NCBI GenBank assembly: GCA_038741495.1 | Contig: JAVYKX010000001.1 | Location: 118,918-182,917 of the forward strand | Direction of reading: 5' to 3' | DNA from: Thermofilum sp. | Lineage (GTDB): Archaea; Thermoproteota; Thermoprotei; Thermofilales; Thermofilaceae | DNA: 64,000 nt | Shown: positions 41,200 to 49,139 of the stretch, piece after piece | Layout of the letters: every line of letters begins with the position of its first letter | How positions within the stretch are numbered: the stretch's first letter is position 1 | Notes under the pieces: generated by a model | The model's database searches: none | Told to the model about the DNA's origin: nothing | What the model saw: only the letters and a program-made list of their open reading frames with translations | Made by a program: the position numbers and the translations under genes

Positions 41200-41487
41200 A
41201 TGACCTGTCTCTGCCTGCTTCTACCAGCGATGAGCCTGGCTGGCTTGGCTCTGCTGCTCCTCGTAGCCGGCTTTGCGGCGATTCTAGTGGGAATACTACT
41301 TTTCGTGCTTTCGGTTCTGAGGGGAGAAGAGGGGAGCCGCGTGGAGGGTGGTGCAGTGCTTGTGGTGGGTCCTCTCCCGATCGTTTTCGGGACGAGCGAG
41401 CGGGTGGCGAAAGCCCTTCTGGTGCTGGCGATTGCTTTGACGCTCGTTACATTTGCTGTGTTTACCGTTCTGAACCTTCTTAGGTGA
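41200..41487 (+). CDS. DUF131-like small membrane protein, copy 1
   Basis: 95 residues with spans at about 13-35 and 70-93 and the central block GGAVLVVGPLPIVFGT, the pattern of archaeal DUF131/TIGR00304 membrane proteins. ATG 41200 starts the frame, and ATG 41230 is an alternative. A TATA-like GTATAAAG near 41133-41141 lies well upstream. It ends three bases before, and in frame with, the start of a second copy. Function unknown. Confidence 0.7.
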   Translation: MTCLCLLLPAMSLAGLALLLLVAGFAAILVGILLFVLSVLRGEEGSRVEGGAVLVVGPLPIVFGTSERVAKALLVLAIALTLVTFAVFTVLNLLR

Positions 41488-41798
41488 GAAGGATGAGAGC
41501 GGAGGAGATCGGCCTAGCGCTGATCTTCACCGGTTTCGTCGTCATTTTCGCTGCGGCAGCGATCCTAGCTTTCTCCTCGCTTAGAGGAGAGCTGAGCGTC
41601 GGCGGTTGCATAGCCGTAGCTGTCCCGATCCCCATTTGCTTCGGGGCAGGCTCTGAGGCGCCGCTGCTAGTCCTCATCTCGTACATCGTTTTTCTCGTAT
41701 TCTTCATCATCGCGCTGCTTATCCTCTGGCCTCTCCGGAGAAGTCCCGCGGATCTACTCCTAGAGCAGCGAGAGGTTGACGACGGGCACTATCGCTAG
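41484..41798 (+). CDS. DUF131-like small membrane protein, copy 2
   Basis: 104 residues with two spans and the central block GGCIAVAVPIPICFGAG, parallel to the first copy, so the pair is a tandem duplication or a heterodimer. It overlaps the stop of copy 1 by four bases. Its 3' end overlaps the convergent 234-residue gene by 39 nt. Function unknown. Confidence 0.7.
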   Translation: MRRMRAEEIGLALIFTGFVVIFAAAAILAFSSLRGELSVGGCIAVAVPIPICFGAGSEAPLLVLISYIVFLVFFIIALLILWPLRRSPADLLLEQREVDDGHYR

Positions 41799-42464
41799 AG
41801 CTGGCGCGCAGCTCGCGTCGAGCCTTTCAAGGTTGCCTGCCCGCGCTGCGAGAGCTAGGTTGTCCACGTAGAGGAGTAGAGGCCGCCCCTCCTCGCAGCT
41901 TACTCTCCAGTACCGCTTCGCGTCTCTCCTTACTCTCTCCAGCCTATTCCTCAGCAGTGGCTCCGGGTCGGAGCCCGCGAGCACTTCTAAAGCTTCGTCG
42001 ATGCACTCCTCGTAGAAGTCGAGAATCGTGTAGTCGGCTATCCTGAGGTGCAGCTTCCACAGGCGCTTGTCCATCTCTTTGCATGTGAGCACTGCACCGG
42101 AAGCGAGGGGGATTAGGCTCTCGAAGAGCTTCTCGCCGATGAGGAGAGCTGGCGCAACGTATGCTGACGCGTAGACGAGGGCTTCCGCAGCTTCCAGCGG
42201 GAGCTTTAAGCTCGCGTGAAGCATGCGGGGCAGGGTTTCCAGCGCGGGCAGCGGGAGCGCTAGCTCGCGGAAGGGTCGGCTTTTAAGCTGCTTCGCCAGC
42301 TCCGGGATCATGCTCCGCAGCGTTGAGGGGACGATGCCCAGCTCTCTGTAGCGGTAGAGCTTGGCGAGCTGCTCAAGCTTCTCGAGAGCGCCCTCCTCGC
42401 TTGGGTCGGCTGCGATAACTCCTCTCAGGTTTTTTACAGTTGCAGCGTACTTCGCGAAGCTCAC
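41760..42464 (-). CDS. hypothetical 234-residue helical protein
   Basis: A soluble protein dominated by Leu/Ala-rich helices, with Cys at LTCKEMDKR, YEECIDE, RVSCEEG and DASCAPA, but no recognised metal motif. GTG 42464 lies about 28 nt from the centre of the palindromic TATA element at 42487-42498, making it a leaderless divergent partner of the CinA-like gene. Its 3' end overlaps the DUF131 copy. No family was recognised. Confidence 0.6.
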   Translation of the reverse strand: MSFAKYAATVKNLRGVIAADPSEEGALEKLEQLAKLYRYRELGIVPSTLRSMIPELAKQLKSRPFRELALPLPALETLPRMLHASLKLPLEAAEALVYASAYVAPALLIGEKLFESLIPLASGAVLTCKEMDKRLWKLHLRIADYTILDFYEECIDEALEVLAGSDPEPLLRNRLERVRRDAKRYWRVSCEEGRPLLLYVDNLALAARAGNLERLDASCAPALAIVPVVNLSLL

Positions 42465-42486
42465 AATTCCTTCTCCTCGGCGCTCA

Positions 42487-42498
42487 CTTTAATTAAAG
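42487..42498. promoter_or_regulatory. palindromic bidirectional TATA element
   Basis: CTTTAATTAAAG is a perfect 12-bp palindrome centred at 42492.5. The start codons GTG 42464 (minus) and ATG 42519 (plus) lie about 28 and 26 nt away. One symmetric box could therefore position initiation in both directions, both leaderless. Confidence 0.6.
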
Positions 42499-42518
42499 AG
42501 CTTCTCCTCTTGTCCGCG

Positions 42519-43316
42519 ATGGAAGCTTGGGTATTCGCGCTGGGCACTGAAGTGGTTACCGGGAGAGTTGTGAACACGAACGCTGCGTACCTTGGTAGGC
42601 GCTTGATGCTACTGGGTTTTCAGGTCTTGGGGTCTGTGTCGCTCGTCGATGATGTGCAGCTGATCGCCGAGTGGCTCGGGAGAGTACTCGAGAGGAGGCC
42701 GCGCCTCATCGTCACGACTGGTGGGCTTGGGCCTACCTACGACGATGTCACGCTGGAGGCAGTGGCAAGGGCGCTGGGCAGGAGGCTTACGCTGATCGAG
42801 GAGGCTCTCAGCATGGTTAGGAGGAAGTACGAGGAGAGGGGGTTAGAGCTCACTCCCGAGAGGGTGAAGATGGCTTACCTGCCGGAGGGGGCGGAGGTGG
42901 TACCCAACCCCGTCGGAACGGCGCCCGGCTGCTGGCTGGAGCATGGGGGGACTATCGTTGTCTGCTTGCCGGGAGTGCCGCGCGAGCTAGAGGCGATGTG
43001 GGAGGGTTATGTCGAGCCTAAGCTCCGGGGGGTTGCGCCTCTAAAGCGCATCGCTGAGAGGAGCTTCACGGTCGTAGGCGTACCTGAGTCTTCAGCCGCT
43101 GTAGCTGTGAAGGAGGTCCTCGGGCTGTATCCGGGGCTCTACGTGAAAACCCACCCTAAAGGCCACGAGACTAGGGGTCCCGTCCTCGACGTGTACGTTC
43201 AGGCGTCGGCCGAGAGGGTTGAGGACGCGGAGAGAGTGGCGGCAGAGGCTGTAGAGCTGCTCTCCCAGAAGCTCAAGGCGCTCGGCGGTGTCGTGAGCAC
43301 GGTAGGGCAAGCTTGA
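42519..43316 (+). CDS. CinA-like molybdopterin-binding fold protein (COG1058)
   Basis: 265 residues comprising only the CinA N-terminal domain. LGTEVVTGRVVNTN, TTGGLGPTYDDVT, PNPVGTAPG and CLPGVPRE are the family signatures. Related domains act as ADP-ribose/NMN-recycling pyrophosphatases; the C-terminal NMN deamidase domain of bacterial CinA is absent. ATG 42519 sits 26 nt from the palindromic TATA element. It precedes hypC by 26 bp, and co-transcription is possible. Confidence 0.88.
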   Translation: MEAWVFALGTEVVTGRVVNTNAAYLGRRLMLLGFQVLGSVSLVDDVQLIAEWLGRVLERRPRLIVTTGGLGPTYDDVTLEAVARALGRRLTLIEEALSMVRRKYEERGLELTPERVKMAYLPEGAEVVPNPVGTAPGCWLEHGGTIVVCLPGVPRELEAMWEGYVEPKLRGVAPLKRIAERSFTVVGVPESSAAVAVKEVLGLYPGLYVKTHPKGHETRGPVLDVYVQASAERVEDAERVAAEAVELLSQKLKALGGVVSTVGQA

Positions 43317-43342
43317 TATTCTGACGGTGCTTTTCAAGTACT

Positions 43343-43639
43343 GTGTGCTGGGGGTCTCCCGCGGTTGTCGTGGCGTTGGACGAGAGGAGGGGTACGGCGA
43401 AGGTCGACTACGGGGACGGCATAGAGCGGGAGGTGATAGTCGGCATAGGTTCCGAGAAGCTTAGGAGAGGCGACATCGTGCTTGTGCACGCGGGCGTCAT
43501 AATCTCGAAGCTCACCAGGGAGGGTATTCTCGAGCAGATCAGCTTCTTCAGGGAGGTTCTAGGGGAGGAGGCGGAAGCCGCTGATCTCATCAAAGTGTAC
43601 CAGGCTGTGCTCGAGCTCGCCGAGAGGCTGGGTGGGTGA
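43343..43639 (+). CDS. hypC: hydrogenase maturation chaperone HypC/HypG
   Basis: A small chaperone that carries the Fe(CN)2CO intermediate with HypD during [NiFe]-hydrogenase assembly. It begins Met-Cys-Trp-Gly; Cys2 is the essential ligand, and HAGVIISKL is the second family motif. It has 98 residues. GTG 43343 is confirmed by the need for Cys at position 2. It overlaps hypE by four bases. Confidence 0.9.
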   Translation: MCWGSPAVVVALDERRGTAKVDYGDGIEREVIVGIGSEKLRRGDIVLVHAGVIISKLTREGILEQISFFREVLGEEAEAADLIKVYQAVLELAERLGG

Positions 43640-44694
43640 GCGTGCCGGCTTCTCTCAGGAGCGGTGCTGTGAGTCTAGCCCAAGGGCAGGGAGGTGTGGA
43701 GACCTGGGAGCTTCTCCAGGCTCTGGTGTTCTCCCGCGTGAAGCTCGGGAGAGTGGGGGAGGGTGTGGGCCTGGACTGGCCGGACGACGGCGCCACGATA
43801 CCGCTTCCCGACGGCACGCACCTCGTGGTCACGGTCGACTCCTACACGGTTAACCCGCCGTTCTTCCCGGGAGGGAATATCGGCAGCCTGGCTGCGGCCG
43901 GCACGATAAACGATGTGGTCGTGATGGGCGGCCGCCCGCTCGCAGCGCTGGACTCGGTGGTGGTGGAGGAGGGCTTCCCGCTCGGGGACCTTGAGGTGAT
44001 AATCGAGTCTTTCGTCTCGACCTTGGAGCAGAACGGGGTCGCGCTGATAGGCGGAGACTTCAAAGTCATGCCGAAAGGGCAGATCGATCGCATCACGATA
44101 ACGGCGGTGGGCGTCGGTATCGCTAAGCACCCCATAGTGGATAAGCCTAAGCCGGGCGACAAGCTGATCGTCACGGGTCCTGTCGGCGACCATGGAGCCG
44201 TGATCCTCCTCCTGCAGATGGGGCTCGAGCGGGCGGAAGAGCTCTCCCACGGCCTGCTGCGTAGCGACGCCCGCCCCCTGACGCCCCTCGTGAACGTCCT
44301 CGAGAAGCACCACGCTCATGTTCACGCAGCCCGCGACCCAACCAGGAGCGGAGTGGCTGGAACCTTGAGCGAGTGGGCGAAGAGCACGGGGACGATAATC
44401 GTCCTTGACGGGGGCTCTATACCCGTCAGGGAGCCTGTCAGAAAGTACGCGGAGATGCTGGGCGTGGACCCGCTGTACCTCGCCAGCGAGGGTGCGGCTG
44501 TCCTCAGCGTCAGCCCCGAGGCAGCTGGAGAAGTGCTGGAGGACCTGAGAGCGAGCGGTTTCGAGGAGGCTGCAGTGATAGGCGAGGTCAGAGCGAGCGA
44601 GAGGTACCGGGGCTTAGTCCTCCTGAAGACGGAGGTGGGAGGCCACAGGATCCTAGAGCCTCCGCGCGGCGTCCTAGTCCCGAGGATCTGCTAG
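43636..44694 (+). CDS. hypE: hydrogenase maturation protein HypE
   Basis: Dehydrates its carbamoylated C-terminal Cys to a thiocyanate, source of the CN ligands of [NiFe]-hydrogenase. It is an AIR-synthase-like ATPase of 352 residues. DSYTVNPPFFPGGNIG and the GTINDVVVMGG region are conserved, and the protein ends PRIC with the reactive terminal Cys. It overlaps hypC by four bases. HypA, B, D, F and any hydrogenase are absent from the window. Confidence 0.93.
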   Translation: MSVPASLRSGAVSLAQGQGGVETWELLQALVFSRVKLGRVGEGVGLDWPDDGATIPLPDGTHLVVTVDSYTVNPPFFPGGNIGSLAAAGTINDVVVMGGRPLAALDSVVVEEGFPLGDLEVIIESFVSTLEQNGVALIGGDFKVMPKGQIDRITITAVGVGIAKHPIVDKPKPGDKLIVTGPVGDHGAVILLLQMGLERAEELSHGLLRSDARPLTPLVNVLEKHHAHVHAARDPTRSGVAGTLSEWAKSTGTIIVLDGGSIPVREPVRKYAEMLGVDPLYLASEGAAVLSVSPEAAGEVLEDLRASGFEEAAVIGEVRASERYRGLVLLKTEVGGHRILEPPRGVLVPRIC

Positions 44695-44714
44695 CCCCGC
44701 TGGAGGCTACGGAA

Positions 44715-44740
44715 GCACTTCCGCAGCTGTTGCGGAGTGC
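44715..44740. terminator. hairpin after hypE
   Basis: GCACTTCCGC and GCGGAGTGC pair over nine bases with one bulged T and a seven-base loop, 20 nt after the hypE stop and before the TATA of the protease gene. It may end the cinA-hyp transcript, but no T-run follows. Confidence 0.35.
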
Positions 44741-44797
44741 CTGGAGGGCTGGGACGAAACTTTTATACCGGCCCTCGTCGACTCCGCTTTGCGAGGT

Positions 44798-45904
44798 ATG
44801 CGGGAGAAGGTATCCCTTCTGCTAAGCTTGATCGCTGTAGCTGCGGTCATGGCTCTGGTAGTCCAGCTCGCCTCCCCCTACTTCATGCCCGGCTACACCG
44901 GCTTCGCTGCGTGGTGGCTGGTCGACATGGTCGCTTACGCTCTAGCCCTTACGGCGCTCTTCACGGCTTCCGGCGTTTTCGGGCGCTTCCTGACTTTCAG
45001 GCCGCCGAGCCTCGACGCCTTGAGGGCAGCTATGCTGGCTGCGAGCGCTGGAGTGGTCGGCGGAGTTCTCCTCGTCATCGCGGGACTCGCGTCCCTGCTG
45101 GGCACGGAGCTGACAACCCAGCTCGCGGTAGTAGCCCTCCTATTCGCCTTGATCCCGGCACTTTTCTCGTGGCTCCTTTCCCCGCTTCTCATCAACGTGA
45201 TGTACGGCTGCAAGCACGACCCCGGGCTCCAGGAGCTTGTCAACCGTGTGGCTGCTAGGGCTGGGATGAAGCCTCCGAAAGCTATGATCGCGAGCGCTAG
45301 CGAGCCCAACGCCTTCGCCTACTCATCCCCCCTCTTCGGTAGGTACGTGGCCGTCACAAGGGGGATGCTGGAGATGGCAAGCAGGGAGGAGCTCGAAGCA
45401 GTCATCGGCCACGAGCTGGGGCACCACAAGCACAAGGACAACTCAGTCATGCTGGTCTTCGGCCTGGTACCCTCTTTCGTCTACTTCCTCGGCCGCTACC
45501 TGATGTTCGCGGGGATCTACTCGAGCGGTTACCACGATGACAGGAGGGGGAGAGGTAACGGGATGATCTTCCTGCTGGCCGGCATCGCTCTAATAATCGT
45601 CAGCGTGATCATCCAACTCGCGGTTCTCGCCCTTTCAAGGCTTCGCGAGTATTACGCTGACGCGCACGGCGCGAAAGTCACCTCCCCGAGCGCGATGATA
45701 TCTGCTCTCTCCAGCCTTGATGCTTTCTACAAGAGGTACCGCGGCGCTATGGCCCGCGTCGACGCCAGCAAGCTCAAGATGCTCTTCATCTACGCTCTAG
45801 CTAACCCGGCTTTCGGCCTCGAAGAGCTCCTTGCCACCCACCCGCCGATCGAGAAGAGAATAGAGTTCCTCAGAGCGATCAGCCGCAGCTACTCTTACCT
45901 TTAA
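44798..45904 (+). CDS. htpX: HtpX-like membrane metalloprotease (M48)
   Basis: A membrane-bound zinc protease for quality control of membrane proteins. The zinc motif HELGHHKHK lies at about residues 206-214, with two spans before it and two after. The third ligand is likely Glu in REYYADAHG, a family hallmark. It has 368 residues. ATG 44798 is preferred, with the TATA-like TTTTATAC at 44761-44768 giving a leader of several bases; TTG 44789 is an alternative. Confidence 0.92.
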   Translation: MREKVSLLLSLIAVAAVMALVVQLASPYFMPGYTGFAAWWLVDMVAYALALTALFTASGVFGRFLTFRPPSLDALRAAMLAASAGVVGGVLLVIAGLASLLGTELTTQLAVVALLFALIPALFSWLLSPLLINVMYGCKHDPGLQELVNRVAARAGMKPPKAMIASASEPNAFAYSSPLFGRYVAVTRGMLEMASREELEAVIGHELGHHKHKDNSVMLVFGLVPSFVYFLGRYLMFAGIYSSGYHDDRRGRGNGMIFLLAGIALIIVSVIIQLAVLALSRLREYYADAHGAKVTSPSAMISALSSLDAFYKRYRGAMARVDASKLKMLFIYALANPAFGLEELLATHPPIEKRIEFLRAISRSYSYL

Positions 45905-45964
45905 GCGGCCGCTGTATTTTTTCATCGACTTTTTATACGCATGCTTTTTCCATCTAACCTTGGC

Positions 45965-46645
45965 GTGACCACTGTGCCGCGCCCTGCTCCTCTCCCACCG
46001 CCCCAGCAGGTTGCGGGCTTCCTACTCCTCCTCGACGCGCTAGGCCTCGGCGCGCTCCTCGCGCTCAGCTACCTTCTCTACAGGTCGTGGTCAATCACCA
46101 GGAACAGGCTCTTTGTCTTCTTCTTCCTCGGCTTCGCCGTTCTCTCCGCGGGCGAGCTATCTAGGCTCGTCCTGCTGGCTGTAGCTATGACGGCGAGAAT
46201 CTCAGAGCTGCGGCTGTTCTTCTTGACGCACGTGGCCGGCTTCATCCCGCAGCTAAGCCAGACGGTCGCTCTCACGCTGATAGCCATCGGCTACTCTCTC
46301 GAAGCTTTCCGAGCCGAATCGCTGCAAGTCATCTTACCGTACTGGCTGCTCAGGGAGCGCAGAGCTGCCTTCTGGATCACCGGGGTGCTGAACACGGCGC
46401 TGCTAGCTTACATCGTTGTGAATGCCTTCAGCGTTTACGCGGCCTCCCGAAGGAACCACTCCCTATTCCCCGCGCTCGCCTTCCTCTTAATGCTCGCCTC
46501 CAACGTAGTGTTGCTGTTCTCGCTAGGTATGGAGAACGAGCTCCTCTTCGTGTCCTCGAAGCTCCTGCACCTCGCGGGCCTCCTCCTGCTGCTAGTGCTA
46601 GCTGTGAGGGTGGTAAGGCTTGAGCGCAAGGAGGTCGAAGTTTAG
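45965..46645 (+). CDS. seven-span membrane protein next to a winged-helix regulator
   Basis: 226 residues from GTG 45965, with about seven hydrophobic segments and polar inter-helix loops, a layout like 7TM sensor domains. A TATA-like TTTTATAC at 45931-45938 lies about 30 nt upstream; ATG 45941 would be too close to it. Its 3' end overlaps the winged-helix gene by 26 nt, so the two are translationally coupled. It could be a membrane sensor or inhibitor for that regulator. No family was recognised. Confidence 0.6.
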   Translation: MTTVPRPAPLPPPQQVAGFLLLLDALGLGALLALSYLLYRSWSITRNRLFVFFFLGFAVLSAGELSRLVLLAVAMTARISELRLFFLTHVAGFIPQLSQTVALTLIAIGYSLEAFRAESLQVILPYWLLRERRAAFWITGVLNTALLAYIVVNAFSVYAASRRNHSLFPALAFLLMLASNVVLLFSLGMENELLFVSSKLLHLAGLLLLLVLAVRVVRLERKEVEV

Positions 46646-46895
46646 AATACTTTCGGACATCATGCGGGTTGTTGAGCGGGAAGGTGAAGCTAATGTCTCG
46701 ACCCTCCTCCTCGAGGCGAATCTCTCTTACGCGAGGCTATCTAAGTACCTGGAGGAGCTCGTCGACAAGGGCTTCCTCCTGAGAATCGAGGACGGGAGAG
46801 AGATTAAGTTCAAGCTTACGCCGAAAGGGGAGAGCTTCCTGAGAGAGGTCAAGCGCATAGAGGCGATAGCGGAAGCCTTCGGAGTCGAGCTTTAG
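46620..46895 (+). CDS. winged-helix transcriptional regulator (ArnR/COG3432-like)
   Basis: 91 residues. Helix-turn-helix pattern: SDIMRVVEREGEANVSTLLLEA, then NLSYARLSKYLEELVDKGFL, then a wing with KFKLTPKGESFL. It resembles small archaeal winged-helix regulators such as the ArnR/ArnR1 DNA-binding part, which in Sulfolobus are membrane-tethered. Here the DNA-binding domain and a membrane protein are separate overlapping genes. TTG 46620 is the start. Confidence 0.75.
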   Translation: MSARRSKFRILSDIMRVVEREGEANVSTLLLEANLSYARLSKYLEELVDKGFLLRIEDGREIKFKLTPKGESFLREVKRIEAIAEAFGVEL

Positions 46896-46906
46896 AGTGC
46901 TCTGCT

Positions 46907-47518
46907 TCAGCGAGACCGCCAGCGCTCCGGGAGCTCCTCCTGAAACTCTTTCACCATGAGGAGGAAGTCCCGGCCTGCGAACCTGGTGACCGCTAGCGGC
47001 GCGTAACCTCTCCTAGCGTAGAACATCAGCGCCCTGTTCTCCAGGTCGACTTCTAGGATTACAGCCTGCCTCCCGAGCCGGCGGCACTCCTCTTCCACGG
47101 TCTTCAGCACTCTCGACCCGTAGCCCCTCCCCGGCAGCAGAGAAGCGATGAAGAGCAGGTGGCACGGCTTCTCTACCTGCCGGAGAATACGCCTGTAGCG
47201 CGGGAACCACGCCGCAGACCCGGTGAGCAGCAGTAACCCGCGAAGCTTCAAACACGCGGCGAGAAAAGCTAGCAGCCTCGCAGCCGCACTAACCCCCGGC
47301 TTACCGCTAAGCTGCGCACGTCCGGCTGCCAGGAGTGCTGCCGAGGCCGCTGCCCCGCTGTCTTCCACGCAGACTAACTTCAATGCGCCGAGACGGGCTA
47401 GGCTGACCAGAAGCTCGAAGAAGATGTAGAGGCAGGAGGGGCTCCTGAGCAGGCTGTTCGCTAGCGGATCGCTTCTAAAACCCTTGAACAGCGTTAAAGC
47501 TGCCCTGCAGCAAGACAC
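46907..47518 (-). CDS. GNAT-family N-acetyltransferase
   Basis: 203 residues. The acetyl-CoA-binding motif A is LLPGRGYGSRVLKTVEEE, followed by EVDLENRALMFYARRGY, the motif B signature. The N-terminal half is unusual and Cys/Ala-rich. GTG 47518 lies about 28 nt below a minus-strand TATA-like element at 47541-47551, so it is leaderless, and that element sits inside the promoter zone of the divergent nitrilase gene. The acceptor substrate is unknown. Confidence 0.75.
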   Translation of the reverse strand: MSCCRAALTLFKGFRSDPLANSLLRSPSCLYIFFELLVSLARLGALKLVCVEDSGAAASAALLAAGRAQLSGKPGVSAAARLLAFLAACLKLRGLLLLTGSAAWFPRYRRILRQVEKPCHLLFIASLLPGRGYGSRVLKTVEEECRRLGRQAVILEVDLENRALMFYARRGYAPLAVTRFAGRDFLLMVKEFQEELPERWRSR

Positions 47519-47525
47519 GCGGAAG

Positions 47526-47551
47526 GTATATGCGCTCGGGGCTTTAAACTC
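47526..47551. promoter_or_regulatory. interleaved divergent promoters
   Basis: Plus-strand GGTATATG (47526-47533) is 27 nt upstream of GTG 47556. Minus-strand GAGTTTAAAG (47541-47551) is 28 nt upstream of GTG 47518. Each box lies between the other box and that box's start, so the two preinitiation complexes would overlap. Confidence 0.5.
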
Positions 47552-47555
47552 GAGC

Positions 47556-48350
47556 GTGCTCGAAATCGAGCTCTTTCAGGTTACCGCCGGGTCGGAGAAG
47601 CCGGCGAACCTGAGGAAGGTTCTCCAGCTCATCGACGGGACGGAGGCGGACTTGGCAGTGTTCCCCGAGTACCTCATGGGCGTTCCCCCGGAGGGGCTGA
47701 CAGCCGACTACGTTAGGTCGGTTGCAGAGCCTCTCACCGGCGAGTTTATCGGAAGCATCGCTGACAAGCTGCGCGAGAAAGGTATCTCAGCCGTCATCCA
47801 CGCTTACCTCCTCGAGCATGGCAGAGTGAGCAATGCGGCGATTCTCATCGAGAAGGGTTCGGTGAGGGCGGTCTACCGGAAGATCCACCTGTTCGATGCC
47901 TTCGGCTACAAGGAGTCGAGCATGTTCGCAGCCGGGTCGGAGCTCGCGGTCACCAAGCTGGGAGGCTTCACCGCGGGGTTAGCGGTCTGCTTTGACCTCA
48001 GGTTCCCGGAGCTTTTCAGGGCTTTGGCCCTGCGGGGTGTAGACCTGTTCATAATTCCCTCCGCCTGGTACAGGGGGCCCAGCAAGGAGGAGCAGTGGTA
48101 CGCGCTCACGAGAGCTAGGGCGCACGAGAATGTGGCCTTCCTCGTGGCGGTGAACCAGACAGGCTCTCTCTTCACGGGCCGGAGCGTTCTCGTCAACCCC
48201 ATGGGTCACGCGCTCGTCGACCTGGGGGAGGGTGAGCGCAGCATTCGGGTCGCCGTGGACCCCTCCGAGGTGAGGGAGGCTCGCGAGAAAGTACCCGTGC
48301 TCAACCTCCTCAGAAGGGATCTGTACCGAGAGTGGCTAGCTACTCCCTGA
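47556..48350 (+). CDS. carbon-nitrogen hydrolase (nitrilase superfamily)
   Basis: 264 residues. The catalytic triad is Glu in VFPEYLMG, Lys in YRKIHLFD and Cys in LAVCFDLRFPE. Family members hydrolyse amides such as omega-amides, N-carbamoyl compounds or short amides; the substrate is not evident. GTG 47556 is chosen from the TATA-like box 27 nt upstream. Longer in-frame readings overlap the divergent GNAT gene and add non-homologous sequence. Its end overlaps the convergent HAD gene by 11 nt. Confidence 0.88.
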   Translation: MLEIELFQVTAGSEKPANLRKVLQLIDGTEADLAVFPEYLMGVPPEGLTADYVRSVAEPLTGEFIGSIADKLREKGISAVIHAYLLEHGRVSNAAILIEKGSVRAVYRKIHLFDAFGYKESSMFAAGSELAVTKLGGFTAGLAVCFDLRFPELFRALALRGVDLFIIPSAWYRGPSKEEQWYALTRARAHENVAFLVAVNQTGSLFTGRSVLVNPMGHALVDLGEGERSIRVAVDPSEVREAREKVPVLNLLRRDLYREWLATP

Positions 48351-49059
48351 GCCTCGGCGCAAGGAGGAGCGAGACCGCCTCGGGTACCTCCTTGAGCGTC
48401 CCCACGATTGCTATCCTCTGCTTTCTCAGCAGCACTTTCTCCCCTGACCCCCTGTCGACGAGCACCCCTGCCATCTCCGACGCTAGAGCGCCTGCTAAGT
48501 CCTCGAAGGGGCTGTCTCCCACGTGAGCAGACTCTCTGCTTTCCGCGCCGAGCAGGTTGAGAGCCACTGCGAAGATCCTCGGGTGCGGTTTCAAGCACCT
48601 CACCTCGTCCGCATAAACCTGGACCCTGAAGTAGCCTGAAAGCCCTGCTTTGTCGAGAACTGTCCGCGTTAGGTAGCCTGGCCAGTAGATCACGTTGCTC
48701 ACAACCCCCAGGCGGTAGCCAGCATTTCTAAGCGACGTTAAGGCCTCTTCAGCCCCCTCGAGCACGATGCTTCCCGCGTCGACGGTGTTCACAGCCCGCG
48801 AGAAAGCCCAGTAGAGATCCTGCTCGGTGACGCCGGGCAGGCTCCTCAGCGCGATCTCCGTCGAACTTTTAACGACGTTGCTCTCGTCGATTAGCCCCTT
48901 CCGGCGTGCGGCTTTCACGGCCGCGTAAGCCCGGAGAAGGTTCTCTAGTGCTTCCTCCTCGCGGCCGCCCACCCTCTCCGCAAGCGCTCTCGCAGCCGCG
49001 CGGTAGAAACCGTTAATGTCGAGCAAAGTTGACCAGACGTCGAAGGTTACCGCGCTCAC
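48340..49059 (-). CDS. HAD-superfamily hydrolase
   Basis: 239 residues. Motif I is TFDVWSTLLD with the nucleophile Asp; Trp replaces the usual second Asp, as in haloacid-dehalogenase-type members. Motif II lies at LGVVSNVIYW, motif III at CLKPHPRIF, and motif IV at HVGDSPFEDLAGA. Substrate is probably a small phosphoester. GTG 49059 has AGGAGG ten bases upstream and an AT-rich box at 49083-49092. Homology begins directly at this start. Confidence 0.85.
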   Translation of the reverse strand: MSAVTFDVWSTLLDINGFYRAAARALAERVGGREEEALENLLRAYAAVKAARRKGLIDESNVVKSSTEIALRSLPGVTEQDLYWAFSRAVNTVDAGSIVLEGAEEALTSLRNAGYRLGVVSNVIYWPGYLTRTVLDKAGLSGYFRVQVYADEVRCLKPHPRIFAVALNLLGAESRESAHVGDSPFEDLAGALASEMAGVLVDRGSGEKVLLRKQRIAIVGTLKEVPEAVSLLLAPRLRE

Positions 49060-49108
49060 TTGAGGGGAACCTCCTGCTGGGTAATTATCCTTTATTCGGA
49101 GCTGGGCT

Positions 49109-49118
49109 ACGCTTTTAT
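49109..49118 (+). promoter_or_regulatory. TATA box of the Nudix gene
   Basis: ACGCTTTTATC is centred about 26 nt upstream of GTG 49140, defining a leaderless start. Confidence 0.5.
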
Positions 49119-49139
49119 CCGGAAGCGCGGTGCCTTGCC

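Noticed and set aside
41187-41483. Plus-strand reading frame with a TTG start in the DUF131 region
   Set aside because: Its product is Ser/Gly/Arg-rich with no structure, while the overlapping frame encodes a clear two-span DUF131-like protein.
43675-44325. 216-codon frame opposite hypE
   Set aside because: Antisense shadow of hypE, with no family features and no promoter.
49029-49139. Upstream start for the Nudix protein
   Set aside because: The extension overlaps the divergent HAD gene's start and lies above a TATA box spaced 26 nt from GTG 49140.
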